Source of the DNA: an uncultured Ruminococcus sp.
Lineage (GTDB): Bacteria; Bacillota; Clostridia; Oscillospirales; Acutalibacteraceae
Assembly: GCA_902803585.1 (NCBI GenBank)
Contig: CADCQO010000053.1
Coordinates: forward strand, 1-8,375
Reading direction: 5' to 3'
Length of the DNA stretch: 8,375 bases
Shown: piece by piece, positions 1 through 5,111 of the stretch
How the letters are laid out: each line of letters starts with the position of its first letter
Position numbering within the stretch: position 1 is the stretch's first letter
The notes under the pieces: model-generated
The model's input: only the letters and a program-made list of their open reading frames with translations
What the model was told of the DNA's origin: nothing
Database searches by the model: none
Position numbers and translations under genes: made by a program

Positions 1-46
1 AGATACCTCTGGCAAGTGCGGCGTTGCCGATCATTAACTCTTTCAT
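1..46 (-). CDS. iorA: Indolepyruvate:ferredoxin oxidoreductase alpha subunit, N-terminus only (runs off left edge)
   Basis: Only 15 codons lie inside the window, reading MKELMIGNAALARGI. This matches the usual opening of IorA, in which a short basic start is followed by a (M/L)xGNxAxARG motif before the thiamine-diphosphate-enzyme alpha domain. A ribosome site GAGGTGG at 55-61 sits 8 bases before the ATG at 46 and fixes the start. IorA with IorB converts arylpyruvates (indolepyruvate, phenylpyruvate) to aryl-acetyl-CoA and CO2 while reducing ferredoxin; the reverse direction is reductive carboxylation. It lies downstream of paaK on the same strand, a pairing seen in many anaerobes, which strengthens the call. 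The fragment is too short to judge the integrity of the gene. The identification rests on a short peptide plus context. Confidence 0.72.
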   Translation of the reverse strand, partial: MKELMIGNAALARGI

Positions 47-104
47 TGATTTGTCCACCTCATCAATTCATAAATTATCATGCAGAAGAAAGCCCTGCAG
101 CAAT

Positions 105-167
105 TTTCCGCTTTCTGTTTCAGGCGGAGCGATAGTATTGGTTTCCGCTTTTTGTTTCAGACGGAGC
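105..167. repeat. Two-copy 26-base direct repeat between paaK and iorA
   Basis: Copies at 105-130 and 142-167 match at 24 of 26 bases, offset by 37 bases. Each begins TTTCCGCTTT and ends GCGGAGC or ACGGAGC. The first copy can form a weak hairpin through TCCGC and GCGGA. A further small inverted repeat, TGCAG at 81-85 with CTGCA at 95-99, lies between the repeats and the iorA ribosome site. None of these is followed by a T-run on the minus strand, so there is no clear terminator. A 34-codon minus-strand reading frame (172-68) runs through both copies, but no ribosome site precedes it. The repeat may act in the paaK-iorA mRNA, or it may be a simple local duplication. Confidence 0.6.
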
Positions 168-191
168 AGCATCAAGATTCTGTTTTCAGTG

Positions 192-1493
192 TTACTGGTT
201 GCGGAGGTCTACGATGCGTTTGGCCTTGCCCTGAAAACGTTCAATCGTTTTGGGAGCAACAAGCGTTACTTTGGTGCGGAGTCCCAGAATCGACTGCATT
301 TTGGCTTCAATGTGCTTTTTCAGGTCGCTCAGACGCTGGTAGTTTTCGAGCAGTTCAGCATTGTCCAGCTCTACTTTGATTTCGAGGCTGTCCTTGAAGT
401 GCTCACGGGTGATAATCAGCATATAGTGCGGGGCAATGTCCTTGATGTTGATGAGAATGTTCTCAATCTGTGTCGGGAACACATTCACGCCCTTGATAAT
501 CATCATATCGTCCGTTCTGCCCATTGTCTTTGACATACGGGCGTGGGTTCTTCCGCAGGGGCAGGGTTCGTATGTAATTTTGGTAATGTCTTTTGTACGA
601 TAGCGCAGTACAGGCATACCGCGTCTTGTAAGGGTGGTAATAACCAGTTCACCGACTTCACCCTCGCCCAGACGCTTGCCGGTATCGTGGTCGATGATCT
701 CAGGCAGGAAGTGGTCTTCTGCAAAGTGCATACCGTTTCTTGCTTCGCAGTCACCCGATACGCCCGGTCCGCCGAGTTCTGTCATGCCATAATTATCAGA
801 AACACGAATGTTGAAATTTGCTTCGATCTGTGAACGCATGGCAGGGGTACAAGGCTCTGAACCGAGAATGCCAAGACGCAGTGAATAGTCAGAAAGGGGA
901 TAGCCTGCCTCTTTTACTGCTTCCGAAAGATAGAGCGCATAGGAGGGAGTGGCAACAAGACCGGTTACGCCGTAGTCACGCATCATCATGAGCTGTTTTT
1001 CGGTGTTGCCGGAGGAGGCGGGAATGACGGTAGCACCGATATTTTCCATACCGTAATGCAGTCCCAGCGCACCTGTGAACAGACCGTAGCCAAAGCTGAT
1101 CTGGATAACGTCATCGGCTGTAACACCGCCTGCTACTGCTACACGCGCCACAAGGTCAGCCCAGATTTTCAGGTCTTCCTTTGTGTATACGCCGACGGTC
1201 GGTTTGCCGGTTGTACCGGAAGAGGCATGAATGCGAACAATGTCTTTCATCGGGGTCGCCATCAGACCAAAGGGATAGTTGTCACGGAAATCGTCCTTTG
1301 TCGTAAAGGGAATGTACTCAATATCCGACAAAGCCTTGATTTTCGAGCCATCTCCCACACCGCAGTCTGTCAGACGCTGATGGTAAAGCGGTACGTTGTC
1401 ATAGCAATACTTCACAGTTTCTTTGAGTCTTTCAAGCTGAATGCGTTCGATTTCCGCTCTGGGGAGTGTTTCGATGTCCTTCTGAAACATCAT
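192..1493 (-). CDS. paaK: Phenylacetate-CoA ligase (AMP-forming)
   Basis: A full-length 433-residue member of the adenylate-forming (ANL) superfamily, PaaK branch, which normally has 430-440 residues. It activates phenylacetate or a related aryl acid with ATP and CoA to give aryl-acetyl-CoA, AMP and pyrophosphate in the cytoplasm. Visible motifs are the phosphate loop SSGTTGKP at 91-98, the A5 motif YGMTE at 235-239, RYRTKD at 297-302, the paired cysteines CPCGR at 311-315, the hinge region MGRTDDMMIIKGVNVFP at 324-340, and the C-terminal catalytic-lysine region RFQGKAKR at 419-426. Two ATGs are adjacent (1493 and 1490). The first is taken; the ribosome site AAGGA lies within the last codons of the upstream symporter gene, so the two are probably translationally coupled. 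Family members act on phenylacetate, indoleacetate or hydroxyphenylacetate, and the exact substrate cannot be read from sequence. Confidence 0.93.
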   Translation of the reverse strand: MMFQKDIETLPRAEIERIQLERLKETVKYCYDNVPLYHQRLTDCGVGDGSKIKALSDIEYIPFTTKDDFRDNYPFGLMATPMKDIVRIHASSGTTGKPTVGVYTKEDLKIWADLVARVAVAGGVTADDVIQISFGYGLFTGALGLHYGMENIGATVIPASSGNTEKQLMMMRDYGVTGLVATPSYALYLSEAVKEAGYPLSDYSLRLGILGSEPCTPAMRSQIEANFNIRVSDNYGMTELGGPGVSGDCEARNGMHFAEDHFLPEIIDHDTGKRLGEGEVGELVITTLTRRGMPVLRYRTKDITKITYEPCPCGRTHARMSKTMGRTDDMMIIKGVNVFPTQIENILINIKDIAPHYMLIITREHFKDSLEIKVELDNAELLENYQRLSDLKKHIEAKMQSILGLRTKVTLVAPKTIERFQGKAKRIVDLRNQ

Positions 1494-1499
1494 GATTCA

Positions 1500-3167
1500 T
1501 CATTTCCTTTTCTTGTTATTTTTATTTTTCTTTCCGGCAGTCGTTTTTGCCTTCACAGCAGTCTGTGCCGGAACAGGTTCTTCTGTTTCGTCAATGGCAA
1601 GTCTGGAGGAAACTGTTACCTTTTTATTATAGCAGGAGAAGATACCTTCCTGTCTTTCTTTATCTTTGGCAGGAGCGATAAGCGTAATGATGGGTGTGAC
1701 AATCAGACCGAGCAGCATTGCCAGCATACCGGCATTGATGGGGGACTTGAAATATTCAAGAACGGCGCTGTCAAACTTCACGCCTGCCATATTGCAGATG
1801 AAGGAAGCGACAGAAATGCCGATGCCCAGCACGAAGTTGACCCATACAGCCGCTTTCGGCACACGCTTCATATACAGACCATAGAGGAACGGTGCAAGGA
1901 AAGCACCCGCCAGCGCACCCCATGACACGCCCATCATCTGAGAGATGAACAGAACAGGAGAATTTGCCTGAATGATAGCGATAACCGCCGAAACAACGAT
2001 GAAGAACACGATAAATATACGCATCCAGAGGAGCTTTTTCTTTTCGCCCATCGCTTTTTTGCCGCAGAAAACAGGGTCGATAAAGTCAATTGTCAGTACC
2101 GAACTGGAGGTCAGCACCAGACTGGAAAGCGTACTCATGGAGGCAGAAAGCACCAGAATAACCACAATACCGATCAGAACGGGAGAAAGCTGTTCCAGCA
2201 TGGTGGGGATAACGGAGTCATAGCCGCCTTTGGGCTTGCCGTCTGCGCCTGCTTCACCAAACAGCCGTCCGAAACCGCCCAGAAAATAACAGCCGCCCGC
2301 TACGATGATCGCAAAGATAGTAGATACAATTGTACCGGTGCTGATGGACTTTTCCGACTTGATGGCATAGAATTTCTGTACCATCTGGGGCAGTCCCCAT
2401 GTGCCGAGCGATGTCAGGATAACAACGCCGATGAGTCCGAAAATATCGGGGCCGAAGAAAGAGGTAAAGACGCCGTTGAAGGTGTTGCCCCCTGCGGTGG
2501 TGATGCTTTCCTTCGAAAGTTTGGCGATCGTTTCTGTCAGACCGCCGTTGATCTGCATAACGGCAGCGATGACCGCCACAATGCCGACCAGCATGATGAT
2601 ACCCTGAATGAAGTCGTTGATGGCTGTTGCCATATAGCCGCCCAGTACGACATACACGCCCGTCAGCACCGCCATAGCGATAACACAATAGGTGTAGGGA
2701 ATGCCGAACGCCATTTCAAACAGACGGGACAGACCGTTATACAGCGAAGCCGTATAAGGAATGAGAAAAATAAAGATAATGACAGAGGCGGCAATTTTCA
2801 GTGCCTTGGAGTCATAGCGCTTGGCGAAGAAATCCGGCATGGTAGCGGAATCGAGGTGCTGTGTCATGACTCTTGTGCGCCGTCCCAGTACGTTCCACGC
2901 TAACAGGGAACCGATAAAGGCGTTGCCCAGACCAATCCATGTAGATGCCAGTCCGAAACGCCAGCCGAATTGTCCGGCATATCCGACAAAGATAACGGCT
3001 GAAAAGTACGAGGTGCCGAAGGCGAAGGCTGTCAGCCAGGGACCTACGGAACGGTTGCCCAGCACGAAGCCGTTGACGTTGGTTGCCTGTTTGCGGCAGT
3101 AAATGCCGACACCGATCATGACCGCAAAGAACACGATCAGAAACAGGACTTTGATGAACATATCCAT
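1500..3167 (-). CDS. Sodium:solute symporter family (SSS) transporter, substrate unknown
   Basis: A 555-residue inner-membrane protein with about 13 hydrophobic segments, typical of the SSS (LeuT-fold) family that couples solute uptake to sodium entry. Recognisable elements are GGYMATAINDFIQG at 176-189, GTWGLPQMVQKFYAIKS at 255-271 (the segment corresponding to the PutP signature), and SASMSTLSSLVLTSSS at 341-356, whose serines lie where SSS proteins build their sodium site. After the last membrane segment, at about residue 500, there is a cytoplasmic tail of roughly 55 residues ending in a strongly basic Lys/Asn-rich stretch. The start at 3167 is supported by AAGGAG (3178-3183) 10 bases upstream. 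The gene ends in tandem TGA TGA codons, six bases before paaK. The coupling to paaK suggests an aryl acid as substrate, but by sequence alone proline, pantothenate or another carboxylate would be equally possible. Confidence 0.9.
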   Translation of the reverse strand: MDMFIKVLFLIVFFAVMIGVGIYCRKQATNVNGFVLGNRSVGPWLTAFAFGTSYFSAVIFVGYAGQFGWRFGLASTWIGLGNAFIGSLLAWNVLGRRTRVMTQHLDSATMPDFFAKRYDSKALKIAASVIIFIFLIPYTASLYNGLSRLFEMAFGIPYTYCVIAMAVLTGVYVVLGGYMATAINDFIQGIIMLVGIVAVIAAVMQINGGLTETIAKLSKESITTAGGNTFNGVFTSFFGPDIFGLIGVVILTSLGTWGLPQMVQKFYAIKSEKSISTGTIVSTIFAIIVAGGCYFLGGFGRLFGEAGADGKPKGGYDSVIPTMLEQLSPVLIGIVVILVLSASMSTLSSLVLTSSSVLTIDFIDPVFCGKKAMGEKKKLLWMRIFIVFFIVVSAVIAIIQANSPVLFISQMMGVSWGALAGAFLAPFLYGLYMKRVPKAAVWVNFVLGIGISVASFICNMAGVKFDSAVLEYFKSPINAGMLAMLLGLIVTPIITLIAPAKDKERQEGIFSCYNKKVTVSSRLAIDETEEPVPAQTAVKAKTTAGKKNKNNKKRK

Positions 3168-3213
3168 TGTGATTTTTCTCCTTCTTCCTTTTTTTCTGCA
3201 AAGGAAATATTAT

Positions 3214-3241
3214 TTGAAAAATATGTGCTATATTCTATAAG
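3214..3241 (+). promoter_or_regulatory. Likely sigma-A promoter for the amidohydrolase gene
   Basis: A -35 box TTGAAA (3214-3219) and a -10 box TATAAG (3236-3241) are separated by 16 bases, each one mismatch from consensus. The leader to the ATG at 3308 would be about 60 bases. The site lies in the 140-base gap shared with the divergent symporter gene. The 9-mer ATATTATTT occurs at 3207-3215 and again at 3274-3282, flanking the promoter, which could mark a regulator site or be AT-rich chance. I did not find a convincing -35/-10 pair for the symporter on the other strand. Confidence 0.5.
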
Positions 3242-3307
3242 TTGCCTGTCGATAAAGACACGAACACAGCGACATATTATTTCAGATGAAAGTAAGGGAC
3301 AGCCGAT

Positions 3308-4141
3308 ATGATTATTGATTTTCACACCCACGTTTACCCCGATAAAATAGCCGCCCGTACATTGGAAGCGCTGCTGTCGAATGCACAGGACGTTACAGCT
3401 TATACAGACGGTACTGTCAGCGGTCTGCGGCAGAGTATGCGCCAGGCAGGTATTGACTGTTCTGTCATTCTCCCCGTTGCAACACGCAAAGGTCAGTTTG
3501 ACACGATCAACCGCTTTGCAAAGCAAATCAACGATACTTATGACGATCTGGTTTCCTTTGGCGGGATTCACCCCGATGATGATGATATTCCCCAAAAACT
3601 GCGGTTCCTGAAGGACAGCGGCTTCAGAGGCATCAAGATACACCCTGATTATACAGGCACGTTTATTGACGATGAACGATACATTTCCATCATTTCTGAA
3701 TGTGCCCGTCTGGGCTTGCCGGTCATCACTCACGCCGGCGTAGACCCCGCTTTTGATGTGATTCACTGTACCCCTCAGAAAGCGCGCACCGTACTGGACA
3801 GGGTAACAGAGGAAACAGGCGTAAAAGAGCCTTTCATGATATTCGCACATCTGGGCGGAATGTATGTGCATGAGGACGTGAAAAAGTATCTTCTCGGTTC
3901 CAACTGCTTCATAGATATCAGTTGTTCGTTCCGTTCACTGATGAGTTTCTGCGACACGGACGATAAAGAAGTACTGGAAGTCATTCATCGTCATGGTGCA
4001 GAGAAAATACTGTTTGCAACGGATTGTCCCTGGAACAGTCAGCAGGCTTATGCGGAGCATTTCATGAAAATGCAGGGGCTGACCGATAAGGAAAAAAGTC
4101 TGATTCTTTATGAAAACGCCCGCCGTATCCTCAGCAGGTGA
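3308..4141 (+). CDS. Metal-dependent amidohydrolase (Amidohydro_2-type TIM barrel)
   Basis: A complete 277-residue soluble protein. The N-terminal metal-binding HxH motif appears as DFHTHVYPD (His6, His8). Later come GGIHPD at 85-90, GIKIHPDY at 108-115, the barrel histidine in VITHAGVD (His142), FAHLGG (His181), and the C-terminal metal/catalytic aspartate in FATDCPW (Asp239). This order fits the amidohydrolase-related family (PF04909) that includes hydrolases and non-oxidative decarboxylases of aromatic acids such as the ACMSD and gamma-resorcylate types. The start at 3308 is preceded by AAGGGA (3294-3299) at 8 bases. The gene is divergent from the symporter-paaK-iorA set, so a role in the same aromatic metabolism is possible but not shown. 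No signal peptide is visible, so it should be cytoplasmic. Substrate and reaction type are unknown. Confidence 0.85.
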   Translation: MIIDFHTHVYPDKIAARTLEALLSNAQDVTAYTDGTVSGLRQSMRQAGIDCSVILPVATRKGQFDTINRFAKQINDTYDDLVSFGGIHPDDDDIPQKLRFLKDSGFRGIKIHPDYTGTFIDDERYISIISECARLGLPVITHAGVDPAFDVIHCTPQKARTVLDRVTEETGVKEPFMIFAHLGGMYVHEDVKKYLLGSNCFIDISCSFRSLMSFCDTDDKEVLEVIHRHGAEKILFATDCPWNSQQAYAEHFMKMQGLTDKEKSLILYENARRILSR

Positions 4142-4513
4142 GCGCATACCATAAGTGACAAAAACAATTGTCAAAGGGCAGTTTTCATTGTGGAAATCAC
4201 TTAACCATTATAAAACTTTACGTTGCTAAAGTCAATTCCCTTATCCCTGATAGGTGTTTAGCAGAAATGACGAATTTTAGGGAAATAATTTATGCACAAT
4301 GCTTTCTTTTGGATTCGGGTTTTGCCTGTCGGCTCGTTCAGTAGTTGCATCAGACGCCGTCAAAGAAAAACTCCCGCCCCTTTGAATTCCTCCGCAGAAA
4401 GGAAAAAGAGCTGAAAACATAAAAACGGACAATGTACGGGGGAATTCTCACGCTTTCAGAATACCCGTCATTTTTCAATATTCTGCCGTCCGGTGTTTCA
4501 AAATGAAACGGCA
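4142..4513. other. Intergenic stretch with several inverted repeats, no convincing gene
   Basis: No protein gene is supported here. Inverted repeats seen are: TGACAA/TTGTCA at 4156-4173, just after the amidohydrolase stop but without a T-run; GAATTCCTCCG (4384-4394) with CGGGGGAATTC (4437-4447), 11 pairs including one G-T; CAGAATA (4457-4463) with TATTCTG (4479-4485); and CTGCCGT (4483-4489) with ACGGCAG (4508-4514). The last two share bases 4483-4485 and so cannot form together. A 40-codon frame at 4292-4414 has a weak ribosome-like AGGGA but nothing else to support it. Confidence 0.5.
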
Positions 4514-4566
4514 GGAAGAAAACGCCCTCTGACACTTTTGAGCAGTGCCGGAGGGCGTGTTTGTTT
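4514..4566. terminator. Strong bidirectional terminator-like hairpin
   Basis: A perfect 8-bp stem, ACGCCCTC (4522-4529) with GAGGGCGT (4551-4558), encloses a second 4-bp stem CACT/AGTG and a 7-base loop across a 3x3 internal loop. On the plus strand it is followed by GTTTGTTT (4559-4566), and on the minus strand by TTTCTTCC (4521-4514). It could therefore end both the amidohydrolase transcript coming from the left and a minus-strand transcript coming from the promoter near 4751-4779. The T-runs are imperfect in both directions. Confidence 0.65.
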
Positions 4567-4744
4567 CCAAAGACCCATATTTTTTCTTTTTTTCGATGAT
4601 TCCAACCGCTGTAAAGAAGCAAAACGTATCAGACTTGTTCTGGAAAAAAGCATCAACTCACAGCGGTTTCGGCAGTCAGCAGGATGAAAAGGCTGAAAAT
4701 GAGGGGCAAAGCTGTCTTTCCTGACTGAGCACACAAATCACCAC
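4515..4744 (-). ncRNA. Candidate standalone structured small RNA (unrecognised)
   Basis: A good minus-strand promoter (4751-4779) predicts a start near 4744-4746, and the hairpin at 4522-4558 would stop it near 4515, giving about 230 nucleotides. Between them lie three nested complementary pairs: an outer stem GGTGATT (4742-4736) with AATCATC (4601-4595), including one G-U; a hairpin CAGTCAG (4727-4721) with CTGACTG (4679-4673), with a possible further helix GAAAG/UUUUC inside; and a hairpin AACCGCTGT (4668-4660) with ACAGCGGTT (4612-4604), a perfect 9 bp. The outer stem encloses the two hairpins like a multibranch junction, and an A-rich linker joins it to the terminator. I do not recognise it as 6S, SRP, RNase P, tmRNA, T-box or a known riboswitch. 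The gene downstream on this strand is convergent, so it is not an obvious mRNA leader. A 78-codon frame (4734-4498) crosses it but lacks features of a protein gene. Confidence 0.42.
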
Positions 4745-4750
4745 GTCCGG

Positions 4751-4779
4751 ATTATAGCATAAAATGACAGAAAGTGCAA
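4751..4779 (-). promoter_or_regulatory. Minus-strand extended -10 promoter
   Basis: Read on the minus strand, TTGCAC (4779-4774) is followed after 17 bases by a perfect TATAAT (4756-4751) with the extended -10 TGC directly upstream (4759-4757). The -35 box is weak (three of six), which extended -10 promoters tolerate. No protein gene starts just downstream on this strand, which supports transcription of a small RNA. Confidence 0.55.
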
Positions 4780-4884
4780 ATTTCCGTTTTTCATTCAGGA
4801 CAGAAGCCGACCGTCTGACCATGATTTTCCATTTTTCGCCGTTTTCTTTCCATTTTCACCACTATTCCTAAAAAAATCCCAAAA

Positions 4885-4903
4885 AATAGGCTGTTATCCT
4901 ATT
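4885..4903. promoter_or_regulatory. Possible operator overlapping the rnf promoter
   Basis: AATAGG (4885-4890) and CCTATT (4898-4903) form a perfect 6-bp inverted repeat with 7 bases between the arms. The right arm overlaps the first two bases of the -35 box at 4902, where a repressor would block polymerase. It does not match the Rex consensus (TTGTTAA-N4-TTAACAA). It could equally be chance in an A/T-rich tract. Confidence 0.3.
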
Positions 4904-4930
4904 GGTAAACGTCAGATTTTGTAGTATAAT
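4902..4930 (+). promoter_or_regulatory. Likely sigma-A promoter of the rnf operon
   Basis: A -35 box TTGGTA (4902-4907, four of six) and a perfect -10 TATAAT (4925-4930) are exactly 17 bases apart. Initiation would fall near 4937, leaving a leader of about 175 bases before the GTG of rnfC. It is the only clear plus-strand promoter I see in the stretch upstream of rnfC. Confidence 0.65.
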
Positions 4931-4936
4931 GTTAGT

Positions 4937-5111
4937 TGTGTGCGGTCTGAAAGAATCGTTGTTTTTCAGACAAATCAAAGGAAAGAAAGTGATTTCGGAT
5001 AGAATAGTCTGTCAGGGGAAAAGGGCAGGGACTGGAAAGTGATTTCATGAAGTCGGACAAGAATTTTTCATTTTCCATTTTCAACTTTCGATTTTCAAGG
5101 AGTGGAACTGT
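4937..5111 (+). promoter_or_regulatory. 5' leader of the rnf operon with hairpin, repeats and ribosome site
   Basis: The leader opens with a perfect 8-bp hairpin, GTCTGAAA (4945-4952) and TTTCAGAC (4964-4971), with an 11-base loop and no T-run, so it is not a terminator. Next comes an exact 12-base direct repeat (4985-4996 and 5035-5046), then a tract rich in ATTTTC units (5063-5096), and finally AAGGAG (5097-5102), 9 bases before the GTG start of rnfC. No known riboswitch core was recognised. The hairpin may protect the 5' end or serve regulation. Confidence 0.4.
4985..5046. repeat. Exact 12-base direct repeat in the rnf leader
   Basis: GAAAGTGATTTC occurs at 4985-4996 and again at 5035-5046, 50 bases apart. 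Each copy is partly palindromic (GAAA/TTTC). The reverse complement of its last ten bases also occurs at 4193-4202 after the amidohydrolase gene. Fifty bases is close to five helical turns, which would place two bound proteins on the same face of DNA; this is a suggestion only. Confidence 0.45.

Noticed and set aside
24..533. 169-codon plus-strand frame crossing the paaK-iorA gap
   Set aside because: Antisense to paaK and to the iorA start, and its internal similarity comes only from the 26-base DNA repeat.
1056..1925. 289-codon open frame on the plus strand opposite paaK and the symporter
   Set aside because: Lies antisense to two well-supported genes and spans their junction; composition and lack of family features mark it as a shadow frame.
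3137..3871. 244-codon minus-strand frame opposite the amidohydrolase
   Set aside because: Shadow of a clear enzyme gene with conserved metal ligands on the other strand.
4156..4173. TGACAA/TTGTCA inverted repeat after the amidohydrolase stop as its terminator
   Set aside because: Weak A/T-rich stem with no T-run after it; the hairpin at 4522-4558 is a better terminator.
4292..4414. 40-codon frame with a weak ribosome-like AGGGA
   Set aside because: No recognisable protein features and no clear promoter; it also runs into the hairpin cluster.
4350..4734. Minus-strand frames of 78 and 90 codons and a 64-codon plus-strand frame in the intergenic region
   Set aside because: They overlap each other and the stem/terminator structures and have no clear ribosome site or protein-like pattern; a structured RNA explains the region better.
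4937..4995. Rnf leader hairpin as a transcription attenuator
   Set aside because: The 8-bp stem is followed by A/G-rich sequence, not a T-run.
5063..5096. ATTTTC-rich tract as a tandem repeat or phase-variable element
   Set aside because: Units are irregular in length and sequence; a similar tract at 4823-4858 suggests ordinary low-complexity intergenic DNA.
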